NCBI GenBank assembly: GCA_021202075.1
Contig: JAJQDT010000147.1
Span: forward strand, 1 to 64,000
Length of the DNA: 64,000 nucleotides
DNA from: Lachnospiraceae bacterium
Lineage (GTDB): Bacteria > Bacillota > Clostridia > Lachnospirales > Lachnospiraceae
Direction: 5' to 3'
This document shows, one piece after another, positions 43,339-52,124 of the stretch. The position numbers were made by a program, and so were the translations under genes. The notes under the pieces were generated by a model. It was given only the letters and a program-made list of their open reading frames with translations. It was not told where the DNA came from and ran no database searches. The stretch's first letter is position 1, and the number at the start of each line of letters is the position of its first letter.

Positions 43339-44823
43339 TTACGCGAACGGATTCTCCGTGCGGTACGGTACGCTTGCCGGATGATTATAACCAATCTCGT
43401 CCGGGCAGACACCGATGAGCTTAAATACCTCGTACAGCGCCTTTCCATAATGGCCGAATGCCACCGCGCCGTGATGCGGGAAGTTCCCCTCGATCAGGAC
43501 ATGGCGGTAGAAACGTCCCATCTCGGGAATCGCGAAAATACCGATGCCGCCGAACGAGCGGGTCGCTACCGGAAGCACCTCGCCCTGTGCCACATACGCG
43601 CGCAGAATATTGTCCGCTGTGCTCTGCAGGCGGAAGAAGGTGATGTCGCCCGGGAGAATGTCGCCCTCCAGCGTACCGTTCGTCACTTCAATCGGAAGGC
43701 TGCGGGCCATGATCTTCTGATACTTCATCGTGCCCGTCGTCAGCTTCTTCGAGCAGGTATTCCCGCAGTGGAAGCCCATGAATGTATCCTTCTGCGTGTA
43801 ATTGAATTTTCCTTTGATGTCCTCTTCATAAATATCAGCCGGAACGCTGTTGTTGATATCAAGCAGGGTCACAATGTCGTCGCTGACACAGGTTCCGATA
43901 AACTCGCTCAGCGTACCATAGATATCCACCTCGCAGGACACCGGAATGCCTCTTCCGGTCAGACGGCTGTTCACATAGCACGGAACAAAGCCGAACTGTG
44001 TCTGAAACGCCGGCCAGCATTTCCCGGCGATGGCCACGTATTTGCGGTAGCCCTTGTGCGCTTCCACCCAGTCAAGCAGTGTCAGCTCATACTGCGCCAG
44101 CTTCGCGAGCACCTCCGGCTTCTTATTGCCCTCGCCCAGCTCCGCTTCCATATCCTTCACAACCGCCGGAATCCGCTCATCATCGGCATGCTGATTGAAC
44201 GCCTCAAACAGATCCAGCTCGGAGTTCTCCTCGATTTCCACGCCAAGGTTATAAAGCTGCTTAACCGGCGCATTGCACGCAAGGAAATTCAGCGGACGCG
44301 GACCAAAGCTGATAATTTTCAGGTTCTGCAGGCCAACCACCGCGCGGGCAATCGGCAGAAAGTCATGAATCATATCCGCGCACTCTTCCGCCGTGCCGAC
44401 CGGATACTCCGGTATGTACGCGCGGATATTGCGCAGCTTCAGATTATAGCTGGCATTGAGCATACCGCAGTACGCATCGCCGCGTCCGTCCATCAGATCC
44501 GCTCCGGACTCCTCCGCTGCCGCCACAAACATGGACGGTCCGTCAAAATGCTTCGCCAGCAGGGTCTCGGAAATCTCCGGCCCGAAATTGCCAAGATAGA
44601 CGACAAGCGCCTCGCAGCCCGCTGCCTTGACGTCCTCAAGCGCCTGCACCATATGGATTTCGCTCTCCACGATACAGACCGGGCACTCATAGATGTCAGA
44701 TGCGTCGTACTTCGCCTTGTAAGCGTCCACCAGCGCCTTCCTCCGGTTCACGGAAAGAGACTCCGGGAAGCAGTCGCGGCTCACCGCAACGATACCGATT
44801 TTTACCTTTGGAATGTTTTGCAT
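43339..44823 (-). CDS. L-fucose/L-arabinose isomerase family protein
   Basis: A 494-residue member of the FucI/AraA-like fold (COG2407-type). Visible features are VYLGNFGPEISETLLA near residues 95-110, DGRGDAYCGMLNASYNL, FGPRPLNFLACNAP, the segment SCEVDIYGTLSEFIGTCVSDD with the metal-side Glu, and FMGFHCGNTCSKKL. It is neither a canonical AraA nor a TIM-barrel XylA. Placed between xylulokinase and galM genes, it is likely to make a ketopentose for XylB, but the sugar (xylose, arabinose, or another) cannot be read from the sequence. The start is supported by GAGGAGG. Confidence 0.87.
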   Translation of the reverse strand: MQNIPKVKIGIVAVSRDCFPESLSVNRRKALVDAYKAKYDASDIYECPVCIVESEIHMVQALEDVKAAGCEALVVYLGNFGPEISETLLAKHFDGPSMFVAAAEESGADLMDGRGDAYCGMLNASYNLKLRNIRAYIPEYPVGTAEECADMIHDFLPIARAVVGLQNLKIISFGPRPLNFLACNAPVKQLYNLGVEIEENSELDLFEAFNQHADDERIPAVVKDMEAELGEGNKKPEVLAKLAQYELTLLDWVEAHKGYRKYVAIAGKCWPAFQTQFGFVPCYVNSRLTGRGIPVSCEVDIYGTLSEFIGTCVSDDIVTLLDINNSVPADIYEEDIKGKFNYTQKDTFMGFHCGNTCSKKLTTGTMKYQKIMARSLPIEVTNGTLEGDILPGDITFFRLQSTADNILRAYVAQGEVLPVATRSFGGIGIFAIPEMGRFYRHVLIEGNFPHHGAVAFGHYGKALYEVFKLIGVCPDEIGYNHPASVPYRTENPFA

Positions 44824-44921
44824 TTGTTTGTCCTCCTCGTTTTATTTTTCTCTTGATTATGTATATTTTTCAGCTTGCATTCCTGACAAAAGCCAATGTT
44901 ATGGAACAAGCCGATAAATCA

Positions 44922-46457
44922 TCACGCAATCACATCGAAAAGCGCTTTGCAGGCCGGATAGATCTGCTTAAACTGCGCGTATCTCGCCTCATACTTTGCC
45001 ACAAGCTCCGGATCCGGCTCGATCGTGTCCACCACCCGGACAATCTTCTGCGCGGCCTCTTCTACGGACGCATATTCCCCGCAGCCGACCGCCGCCAGCA
45101 TCGCGCCGCCGAGTCCCGGTCCCTCCTCGCTCTCGATCACGTCCACCTTTAAATTCAGAACATTCGCGATAATCGTTTTCCAGAGCGGGCTCTTCGCGCC
45201 GCCGCCGCAGATTTTCGTGCGCGTAATCGAAATGCCCAGTGTCTTTGCCACCTCCAGAGAATCCCGCAGCGCAAATGCGACGCCCTCAAGCACGGCCTGC
45301 GTCATATCCGCGCGGGTCGTATCCATCGTCATGCCGATGAAAGTCGCCCGGGCATTCGGGTTGTTGTGCGGGGAGCGTTCCCCCATCAGATACGGCAAAA
45401 AGAAAACATGATTCTCGCCGAGCTTTCCGTTATCCTTTATCTCACCGGCGCATTCCATCCCCGCATCTTTACGGCAGAACGCCTTCGAATCCCGAATCTT
45501 CGCCTGCTCCGCCGCGTAGTCCTTCGTGCCGATGATCTCGTCCATCCACCATTTATTGCAGGACGCCGCACTGAGCATGCAGCCCATCAGATGATAATGA
45601 CCGTCCGCGTGCGCAAACGCGTGCAGCGCATTGTATTTGTCGACGCCAAATTCCTTCGAAGAAATAAAAATCGTGCCGCTTGTGCCGAGAGAAATGTTGC
45701 ACTGTCCATCGCCGACCGTGCCGGTGCCGACCGCCGCCGCCGCATTGTCGCCTGCTCCGGCTATTACCTTTACTGTATCTGAAATCCCAAGCTCAGCTGC
45801 AATCTCAGGGAGCAGCGTGCCGACCACCTCATAGCTCTCGAAAATCCGCGCCATCTGCTCTTTGCGGACGCCGCAAATCTTGAGCATCTCCCCGGACCAG
45901 CAGCGATTCCTCACATCGAACAGCAGCATCCCCGACGCATCAGACACATCCGTGCAGTGCACGCCGGAGAGCCGGTATGCGATATAATCCTTCGGAAGCA
46001 TGATTTTCTCAATGCGGGCAAAATTCTCCGGCTCATGCTTTTTCAGCCACAAAAGCTTCGGCGCTGTGAAGCCCGCAAAGGCAATATTCGCAGTGTATTC
46101 AGAAAGCCGCTCCCTGCCAATCTCCTGATTTAAATACTCACATTCCTCCGACGTGCGCCCATCATTCCAGAGAATCGCCGGGCGGATCACCTGATCTTCC
46201 TTATCCAGTATCACAAGGCCATGCATCTGCCCGCCAAAGCTGATGCCCGCCACCTCGCTCCGGTCGCAGTCGGCAAGCAGCTCCTTCAGCCCGTCCATCG
46301 TCTGTGCATACCAGTCCCCGGGATTCTGCTCCGACCAGCCCGGATGCGGAAAGTACAGCGGATACTCTCTGGAGACCGTTTTTTGAATCGCTCCGTCTGC
46401 TTTCATCAACAGCAGCTTCACCGCTGATGTACCCAAATCTACACCTATGTAAAGCAT
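44922..46457 (-). CDS. xylB: Xylulokinase
   Basis: Phosphorylates D-xylulose for the pentose phosphate pathway. The 511-residue FGGY kinase opens with YIGVDLGTSAVKLLLM and then HPGWSEQNPGDWY. GISFGGQMHGLVILD and ILWNDGRTSEEC carry the substrate residues (QMHG is specific to xylulokinases), and GAGDNAAAAVGTG with SLGTSGTIF bind phosphate and ATP. ICGGGAKSPLWKTI is the FGGY C-terminal signature. GGGAGG lies 5 bases before the start. First gene of xylB, isomerase, galM; the preceding lipid kinase is on the same strand. No CcpA site or sugar regulator is evident. Confidence 0.95.
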   Translation of the reverse strand: MLYIGVDLGTSAVKLLLMKADGAIQKTVSREYPLYFPHPGWSEQNPGDWYAQTMDGLKELLADCDRSEVAGISFGGQMHGLVILDKEDQVIRPAILWNDGRTSEECEYLNQEIGRERLSEYTANIAFAGFTAPKLLWLKKHEPENFARIEKIMLPKDYIAYRLSGVHCTDVSDASGMLLFDVRNRCWSGEMLKICGVRKEQMARIFESYEVVGTLLPEIAAELGISDTVKVIAGAGDNAAAAVGTGTVGDGQCNISLGTSGTIFISSKEFGVDKYNALHAFAHADGHYHLMGCMLSAASCNKWWMDEIIGTKDYAAEQAKIRDSKAFCRKDAGMECAGEIKDNGKLGENHVFFLPYLMGERSPHNNPNARATFIGMTMDTTRADMTQAVLEGVAFALRDSLEVAKTLGISITRTKICGGGAKSPLWKTIIANVLNLKVDVIESEEGPGLGGAMLAAVGCGEYASVEEAAQKIVRVVDTIEPDPELVAKYEARYAQFKQIYPACKALFDVIA

Positions 46458-46617
46458 AAAAACCTCCCATCCTGTCTTATGTACAATCCCATGAACCGCC
46501 AGGCAACTTCCTGATCAATGCGCTGCCTTCCAACAGATTTGGGGCTGAAAATACCGTTCGCAAACTCTTAACGTGATCCCATCCGCGGCCTCTCTGATAC
46601 TGTTGATGTTCTTTTTT

Positions 46618-47787
46618 TTAAAGCGAGCGCATCGGGCTGGTCAGCCAGTCCGTCAACTCGGTCAGAGCCTTTGAGAGCTCCTGCATCGTGGATATTTTTT
46701 TCTCAGAAAACCGTTTGAATGCATCCTCCGGCCGCTCCTGTCCGGACGGCTCATCTGCCTCCGGCTGTGTCTGTCCGGACGGATATTCCGCATCCAGCTG
46801 TGCAAATGGCTCACTCGTCGCGGATACTTCCCAAACCGCTTCATTCTCCAGAATCTGCTGATCCTCTTTCGCATCAGACATTTCCGGCTGCTCCGGCCTC
46901 GTCCCCGCCATTATACTCAGCACACGGTGGAGATTCTCCAGCTTCACGGAGCAATACTCGCCGCCATCTTCTCCATCGCGGGTCCAGGCCACAGGCTCCT
47001 CCGAACGGATTACAAGACAGCGCGTCTTAAAACGAATCACGTTCTTATTGCTCTCGTCATTCATCAGAAGCGCACCGATGGTCTGCTGCCAGTCAATCAA
47101 ATCCACCGGGGTGCGCACAAGCAGAACCTCAAACAATCCGTCGTCAAGCTCCACATTCCTGCCGGGCAGTCCCTTGATGCCGCCGACCGAATTTGAATTT
47201 GACACCATACCGTATATAAAGTCGCCATTCCCGCAGAATTCGTCGCTCTCCACTTCAATCGAATACGAGCGCCAGCTGCCAATCCGCTTTACACCCTCGA
47301 TGATATAAGCCGCATGTCCAAGCACATTCTTCAACTCCTGCTTCGTCTGATAAGAAACATCGGTCAGAAGACCAAACGCCGCCACATAGACAAAATAATC
47401 GCGGTCATTAAAATGCCCGATATCACAGCAAAACGGCTCGCCATCCACAATCGTATCCGCTGCGCGCTCCATCTGACGCGGAATACCGATGCTGCCGGCA
47501 AAATCATTCGTGCTGCCGGCCGGAATATAACCGACAGGCCGCTGCACACCGCTCTCCATCAGCCCTGTCACAACCTCATCCAACGTCCCGTCTCCGCCGC
47601 TGCAGACAATCATGTCAAAGTCAGCGGCACGCGCACACACCGTCTGTGCCGCATCCCGCACTGCTTTGGTCGGGTAAACCGTCACATCAAAATCTGCCAT
47701 TGAAAACCGTTCGATAATCCGTGACAGATTGAACCGAATCTGCCCTTTCCCGGATTTCGGATTGTACACAAACAACATTTTTTTCAT
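46618..47787 (-). CDS. Diacylglycerol/lipid kinase family protein with extended tail
   Basis: YegS/BmrU-type lipid kinase of about 389 residues. The N-terminal domain has FVYNPKSGKGQ, the ATP-binding CSGGDGTLDEVV, and GYIPAGSTNDFAGSIGIP. The C-domain includes the aspartate-rich strand with ELDDGLFEVLLV. About 100 residues at the C-terminus (roughly 290-389) are an extra Pro/Glu/Gln-rich, low-complexity stretch with repeated SGQ-type units ending in a helix. The start at MKKMLFVYN is supported by a promoter only about 15 bases upstream, leaving a very short 5' leader. Confidence 0.88.
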   Translation of the reverse strand: MKKMLFVYNPKSGKGQIRFNLSRIIERFSMADFDVTVYPTKAVRDAAQTVCARAADFDMIVCSGGDGTLDEVVTGLMESGVQRPVGYIPAGSTNDFAGSIGIPRQMERAADTIVDGEPFCCDIGHFNDRDYFVYVAAFGLLTDVSYQTKQELKNVLGHAAYIIEGVKRIGSWRSYSIEVESDEFCGNGDFIYGMVSNSNSVGGIKGLPGRNVELDDGLFEVLLVRTPVDLIDWQQTIGALLMNDESNKNVIRFKTRCLVIRSEEPVAWTRDGEDGGEYCSVKLENLHRVLSIMAGTRPEQPEMSDAKEDQQILENEAVWEVSATSEPFAQLDAEYPSGQTQPEADEPSGQERPEDAFKRFSEKKISTMQELSKALTELTDWLTSPMRSL

Positions 47788-47803
47788 AAAAATCATCGCC
47801 TTT

Positions 47804-47832
47804 ATTGTACTACGCATAAATGGGAATCACAA
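47804..47832 (-). promoter_or_regulatory. Promoter of the lipid kinase gene
   Basis: Minus strand: TTGTGA, 17-base spacer, TACAAT. The predicted start lies close to the initiation codon. Confidence 0.6.
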
Positions 47833-47965
47833 GCAAATTATTGCGAAACTTCTTCATTTTTCACAGATTTCGCAGACTGCGGGCAGCAAAACTGTCAAAT
47901 TGTCTTTCACGGCCAGAGTGCACAATTCGCTTTACAAATCAGAACATGCGCCCGTAATCGGATAA

Positions 47966-48043
47966 GGGAACACTTCTCTCTCCTGTCCGCTGTGCGAGGC
48001 GCAAGCAGCATAGCAGCTAAATTCTACTCGTGCCTGTGTACAT
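47966..48043 (-). repeat. Family C post-terminator repeat, copy C6
   Basis: Minus strand TTATGTACACAGGCACGAGT, AGAATTTAGCTGC, GCTGCTTGCGCC and a GGACAGGAGAGAG end. It follows the terminator of the DUF1858 gene. Confidence 0.78.
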
Positions 48044-48046
48044 AAC

Positions 48047-48081
48047 AGGAAAGGAAACGACCGCATGCCGTTTCCTTTCCA
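48047..48081 (-). terminator. Terminator-like hairpin after the DUF1858 gene
   Basis: GGAAAGGAAAC/GTTTCCTTTCC stem immediately after the stop codon. The T-run on the minus strand is short. Confidence 0.6.
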
Positions 48082-48086
48082 ACCAG

Positions 48087-48299
48087 TCAACCCTGTGCCG
48101 CCTTCAGATACGTATTCAGACGGATCAGCAGCAAATCCAGGTCAATCCCATGCACCATTGCCGCCTCCTCCAGAGACTCCATCTGCGAAGCCGGGCAGCC
48201 AATGCAATGCATTCCTCCCGCCATCAGAACCGGGGCAAGTCCGGAATTGATCTCAAGGACTTCTCCAATCGTCATGTCTTTCGTAATGGTATCCGGCAT
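48087..48299 (-). CDS. DUF1858 domain protein
   Basis: A 70-residue protein consisting of one DUF1858 domain, the N-terminal domain also found in ScdA/YtfE-type di-iron repair proteins. It opens with [20 protein letters not shown] and has the conserved [10 protein letters not shown] motif, with a CxxC pair likely to bind metal or form a disulphide. AAGGAGG lies 8 bases before the chosen ATG. It is monocistronic and flanked by family C repeats. A redox or iron-sulphur role is inferred. Confidence 0.88.
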   Translation of the reverse strand: MPDTITKDMTIGEVLEINSGLAPVLMAGGMHCIGCPASQMESLEEAAMVHGIDLDLLLIRLNTYLKAAQG

Positions 48300-48360
48300 A
48301 TCTGTTCCCTCCTTAAATATAATAAACGAATATAGTAAACGACGTAGGTCGCTTTCCATT

Positions 48361-48420
48361 GCGCCAGGCACGGGGATCTGCGTAAGCAGTCATTCCATAA
48401 GCGCCCGTGTGCATCTGTGA
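48361..48420 (-). repeat. Family C repeat, copy C7, diverged
   Basis: Minus strand CACAGATGCACACGGGCGCT, then TGACTGCTTACGCAG. It lies upstream of the DUF1858 gene next to a GATAG/CTATC hairpin. The 548-base divergent region up to the ferredoxin gene otherwise holds only the ferredoxin promoter. Confidence 0.6.
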
Positions 48421-48762
48421 TAGTGAGCAGCCATTCTTTTGCTGTCCGCTATCATTCGGCCGGACTTCTCATGCGCAGAAAACACGCGCCTCACCCCTGC
48501 CGATGCGACCATTATAATATGAAAGCAACGAATGCGCAAGATAAATTTCCCCATCTTTCCTGTGGTGATGCCCCGCCATCCATCCAATTTACAGGAGATG
48601 ATTTCAGTGACACTGAACGGAACAGGAGATGAAAATCACAGCAGGCTTCGATAGTTGCTAAAATCGCCGCATGGATTCAACCATAACCGAAGTCTCTCCC
48701 CGGTATACTTATTTCTGCTGCAGTTGTTTTCACAAAAAAACATGGGATTTATCAGATTAGGC

Positions 48763-48791
48763 TTGTCTATTTTGATGATTTGTATTAAAAT
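48763..48791 (+). promoter_or_regulatory. Promoter of the ferredoxin gene
   Basis: Plus strand: TTGTCT, 17-base spacer, TAAAAT. Confidence 0.7.
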
Positions 48792-48847
48792 GAAGCAAAG
48801 ATTCGGAACGGGTCTTTGAAAAAATTTCCAATAAGGAGGATACTATC

Positions 48848-49018
48848 ATGGCATATGTAATTTCTGATGAGTGTGTTGCTTGCGGCACATGCGCAAGTGA
48901 GTGCCCGGCTGATGCAATTTCTGAGGGCGACGGCAAGTATGTAATCGATCCGGATGTCTGTCTTGAGTGCGGCACCTGCGAAGCAGCCTGTCCGACCGGA
49001 GCGATCTCCGCTGAGTAA
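48848..49018 (+). CDS. 2[4Fe-4S] ferredoxin
   Basis: A 56-residue clostridial-type ferredoxin that carries low-potential electrons for anaerobic enzymes such as pyruvate:ferredoxin oxidoreductase and hydrogenase. Two complete cluster motifs are present: CVACGTCASECP (about 9-20) and CLECGTCEAACP (about 38-49), each CxxCxxCxxxCP. The sequence between them (DAISEGDGKYVIDPDV) shows the usual pseudo-twofold repeat. AAGGAGG lies 8 bases before the ATG, with its own promoter and a strong terminator, so it is monocistronic. Confidence 0.97.
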   Translation: MAYVISDECVACGTCASECPADAISEGDGKYVIDPDVCLECGTCEAACPTGAISAE

Positions 49019-49086
49019 GATCTTGCAGACCTGACAGAAGCCGCATGGTTTCCATGTCAAAGGATACATAACAAAGGATACTTCAT

Positions 49087-49190
49087 AAAACAGGGTTCCT
49101 ATTTTGACGAATACTTCATTCATCGCTATAGTGACCCTGTTTTTTTCTGTTTTTTTCTGTTTTTTTCTGTTTTTTTCTGTTTTTTCTGTT
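49087..49190 (+). terminator. Ferredoxin terminator followed by a poly-T tandem repeat
   Basis: AAAACAGGGT pairs with ACCCTGTTTTTTT (49087-49146). The U-tract continues as about five copies of the 10-base unit TTTTTTTCTG, to about 49190. The rest of the gap to the HTH gene holds no gene. Confidence 0.85.
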
Positions 49191-49376
49191 TTCTCTCCCC
49201 TGTTCCCTTTCCCATCGCCCTGTCTTTTTCCCGCCCTGAGCAGCGATTTCCTTCAATATAATTCCATTTTGGGAACTATTAAGCATACTCATGCGAACTA
49301 TTCGATTTCCGGCTCTGACAGTAAAATGAATTATAGTAAATCAGCATACAGGCAGTGCCGGATAGGTGGTGACATA

Positions 49377-49676
49377 ATGAATGCACAAAAGAGAATCAGA
49401 GAACTGATGGAGGAGCGAAACTGGAGCGACTACCGGCTTTGCAGGGAAGCCAACCTGTCCGCGTCCACGGTTGCAAATATGTTTGGCAGAAATAATGCCC
49501 CCACGTTACCTACGCTCGAGGCAATCTGCAAAGCGTTCGGAATCACTTTATCACAATTTTTCGCTGAAGGGGAATCGGTTGATTTGACGGACAAACAGAA
49601 GCAGCTTCTCGCACAATGCGGAAAGCTCACCAACGAGCAGCAGGATGCGCTTCTCAAATTCCTGACAGCTCTGTAA
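49377..49676 (+). CDS. XRE-family helix-turn-helix regulator
   Basis: A 99-residue DNA-binding protein. Residues about 4-62 form a Cro/CI-type HTH, with DYRLCREANLSASTVANMF as the HTH core and PTLPTLEAICKAFGITLSQFF completing the five-helix domain. The C-terminus (LTDKQKQLLAQCGKLTNEQQ) is helical and may dimerise. The start is chosen at 49377, where AGGTGG is 7 bases upstream; the longer open frame upstream runs through the poly-T terminator of the ferredoxin gene. It is a stand-alone gene convergent with the MerR gene; its target is unknown. Confidence 0.88.
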   Translation: MNAQKRIRELMEERNWSDYRLCREANLSASTVANMFGRNNAPTLPTLEAICKAFGITLSQFFAEGESVDLTDKQKQLLAQCGKLTNEQQDALLKFLTAL

Positions 49677-49808
49677 AATTGAAAAGCTGCGCTTCACGAC
49701 GTGTTTTTTTTCGGCGCCGAAAATCAAATCGTATGGCTGTTAAGCAGCCAAAAGCAGATCATATGACTATTTATGGAACCAAAAGCAGACCATATAATAC
49801 TTAATTTG

Positions 49809-49847
49809 AACAGCCAAAAGCCGGATCACCTCCGGCTCTGGCTGTTT
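49809..49847. terminator. Bidirectional terminator between XRE and MerR genes
   Basis: AACAGCCA-GCCGG pairs with CCGGC-TGGCTGTT. Just upstream are two copies of an AAAAGCAGANCATAT repeat. Confidence 0.8.
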
Positions 49848-49854
49848 ATCTTCA

Positions 49855-50622
49855 TTAGTAGAAGAATTGCCTTTCTTTTATTACATCCACCAGTTTTTGA
49901 AAAATCCCTCTTTTTGCAGGTGCAGACGCAGCACTCATGTTCGCTGCTGCCGCTTCCCGTCTGGCTGTCTCCTGTCTCAATTGTATGTACAAATCCTCGA
50001 ATTCATCACGGATCAATTCCGTCAGATCCCGCTCCAGTTTTTCATTTTGCTCCGCAACTGCCTCACAGATCAGGCTGCGCATCATGGATTCAAAGCGCTG
50101 ATAGTTGCCGCTCTCCGATGTGGGGATGATTGCATACTCCAGCTCCGTTTCCTCAGCGCCGGTCCGGCGCGCAGCGTTCTCTAATTCACCAGTGGATTCT
50201 GCCCTCGCCGGGTGGCATCCTCGCCCTTCGGGCGGGATATCCGCCGAGATCAGGCGAGAGGACGTTTCCTTATCGCCGATCAAACGTGCAGCGTTCTCTA
50301 ATTGACCGGCGCATTCTGATGCCGTGCACAGGTGATTGGTCGTTTCCTCTTCCAACAGCATCTCCAACCGTTTCCCTTCTTCGGAATTCTCCATCAGCAT
50401 GCGGATTGCCTTCAGCTGGATTCCCTTATCTTTTAGTTCCTTTACTTTCTGAAATGTCGCAATATTCTCCGCGCTGTAAATCCGATATCCCTGCGCAGAT
50501 CTCCGGATGGAAAGATGCAGCTCATCCTCCCAGTACCGCAGAACATGCGACGGCACACCGGTTTTCTGTACCGTCTCCGACACCGAATAAAGTTCCTGTC
50601 CGTTCTCCATCGATTCCCTCAT
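49855..50622 (-). CDS. MerR-family regulator with an in-frame repeat insertion
   Basis: A 255-residue protein. Residues about 10-75 are a MerR-type winged helix: YSVSETVQKTGVPSHVLRYW, then SAQGYRIYSAENIATFQKVKELKDKGIQL (in parts). After a linker, residues about 170-230 form a coiled coil (EQNEKLERDLTELIRDEF). The linker holds a 39-residue unit beginning GQLENAARLIGD and containing SADIPPEGRGCHPARAE, followed by a second GELENAARR start. The peptide is the translation of family B copy B2. GGGGGGAG lies 6 bases before the ATG. Target genes unknown. Confidence 0.85.
   Translation of the reverse strand: MRESMENGQELYSVSETVQKTGVPSHVLRYWEDELHLSIRRSAQGYRIYSAENIATFQKVKELKDKGIQLKAIRMLMENSEEGKRLEMLLEEETTNHLCTASECAGQLENAARLIGDKETSSRLISADIPPEGRGCHPARAESTGELENAARRTGAEETELEYAIIPTSESGNYQRFESMMRSLICEAVAEQNEKLERDLTELIRDEFEDLYIQLRQETARREAAAANMSAASAPAKRGIFQKLVDVIKERQFFY
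50171..50303 (-). repeat. 117-bp in-frame duplication around family B copy B2
   Basis: GCAGCGTTCTCTAATT occurs at 50171-50186 and 50288-50303, exactly 117 bases (39 codons) apart. The family B repeat at 50202-50260 lies between the two. It reads open in the MerR frame. Confidence 0.88.
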
Positions 50623-50735
50623 AAAGTACTCCCCCCTGTCATCAAAACATGTCCGTCCATTCCGACATCTTTTATCCTAACCGGATTCCCTTATATAAGT
50701 ATATGAAGAAGCAGAGAAAATAGAACCACAAAAGT

Positions 50736-50778
50736 AAAAAAAACGCCGGTTGCTGCCTGCCAATGGCAACAACCGGCA
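50736..50778 (-). terminator. Terminator of gdpP-rplI-dnaB
   Basis: GCCGGTTG/CAACCGGC stem followed by T8 on the minus strand, just after dnaB. Confidence 0.88.
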
Positions 50779-50788
50779 TCTCATATCA

Positions 50789-52123
50789 CTATTGCTTCTT
50801 CATATTCGCGAACTTGGTAAATCTTGGCAGCCAGGCCAGCTCAACGGTTCCGATGGGGCCGTTTCTCTGCTTGGCGATGATAACCTCCGCCACGTCCTTT
50901 TTCTGCGAGTCATGATTGTAATAGTCGTCCCGGTAGAGGAACATCACGACATCGGCATCCTGTTCGATCGCTCCGGACTCGCGCAGGTCGGAGAGCATCG
51001 GGCGGTGATCCGGGCGCTGTTCGACCGCACGGGAGAGCTGCGAGAGCGCTACGACGGGAACCTGAAGCTCACGGGCGATTTCTTTTAAGGAACGGGAGAT
51101 GTCGGAAATCTCCTGCTGCCGGGATTCCGCGCGGCGGCTGCTGCCCTGCATCAGCTGCAGGTAATCGATTATGATGATATCGAGCTTGTGTTCCAGTTTG
51201 TATTTACGGCATTTGCTTCGCAGCTCCGTCACGGAAATACCTGGAGTATCGTCAATGATCAGGTTCGAGCGGCCGATGGTGCCGGCCGCCTCGATCAGGC
51301 TGGCCCAGTCGCTGTCACTTAAATTGCCGGTCCGCAGTACCTGCGAGTCCACACGCGATTCCATAGCAAACAGACGATTGACCAGCTGCTCTTTCGACAT
51401 CTCCAGGCTGAAAATGGCGACCGTCAGACCGTTTCGAAACGCCATGTATTCTGCAATGTTCAGTGCAAACGCCGTCTTTCCCATCGATGGGCGGGCTGCG
51501 ATCAGCAGCAGATCCGACGACTGAAAGCCTGATGTCTTGTAATCCAGGTCAATAAAGCCAGTCGCCAGACCGGTCACGGTGCCTTTGGCGCGGCTCGCCG
51601 CCTCGATTTTATCCAGTGCATTCAGGACAATGTCCTTGATCGGGACAAAGTCTTCGCCTGTCTTCTGCTGAAGCACCTGAAAAATCTTCTTTTCCGCGTC
51701 CTCCATCAGGACTTCCGTCGTCTCTTTTCCTGCGTAACAGGCAGATGCAATATCCTCATTTACGCGGATCAGCCGGCGCATCTGCGCTTTTTCCGCAACG
51801 ATCTGCGCGTAATATTTGACATTCGCGGACGTTGGCACGGATGTAATCAGATCACGCACGAACTCCATGCTGCTGATCTCAGGCGGGACGTCCTTCTCCT
51901 TGAGGCGGTTCTGCAGGGTAACGAGGTCGATGGGCTTGTTCTCACCGTGCAGCTCCACCATCGCCTCAAACAGAATCCCAAACTGCTTCTGGTAAAAATC
52001 ATCCGGAGCGAGCAGCTCCGATGCGATGGTCACCGCGTCCCGGTCCATCAGCATGGCGCCGATGACCGACTGTTCCGCCTCTGTACTGTGCGGCATGACT
52101 CGCTTTAATAAATTTTCCTCCAC
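50789..52123 (-). CDS. dnaB: Replicative DNA helicase
   Basis: Hexameric helicase at the replication fork, 444 residues. The N-terminal DnaG-binding domain opens with PHSTEAEQSVIGAMLMDRDA. The RecA-like C-domain has Walker A in ARPSMGKTAFALNIAEY, SLEMSKEQLVNRLF, Walker B in LDIIIIDYLQLM, and the R-finger segment LRESGAIEQDADVVMFLYR. It uses a GTG start one base after the rplI stop, with GGAG inside the rplI end serving as ribosome site. Last gene of gdpP-rplI-dnaB. Confidence 0.97.
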   Translation of the reverse strand: MEENLLKRVMPHSTEAEQSVIGAMLMDRDAVTIASELLAPDDFYQKQFGILFEAMVELHGENKPIDLVTLQNRLKEKDVPPEISSMEFVRDLITSVPTSANVKYYAQIVAEKAQMRRLIRVNEDIASACYAGKETTEVLMEDAEKKIFQVLQQKTGEDFVPIKDIVLNALDKIEAASRAKGTVTGLATGFIDLDYKTSGFQSSDLLLIAARPSMGKTAFALNIAEYMAFRNGLTVAIFSLEMSKEQLVNRLFAMESRVDSQVLRTGNLSDSDWASLIEAAGTIGRSNLIIDDTPGISVTELRSKCRKYKLEHKLDIIIIDYLQLMQGSSRRAESRQQEISDISRSLKEIARELQVPVVALSQLSRAVEQRPDHRPMLSDLRESGAIEQDADVVMFLYRDDYYNHDSQKKDVAEVIIAKQRNGPIGTVELAWLPRFTKFANMKKQ

Positions 52124-52124
52124 C

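Noticed and set aside
49104..49376. N-terminal extension of the XRE regulator
   Set aside because: It would be encoded by the ferredoxin terminator and its poly-T repeat; a good ribosome site supports the start at 49377.
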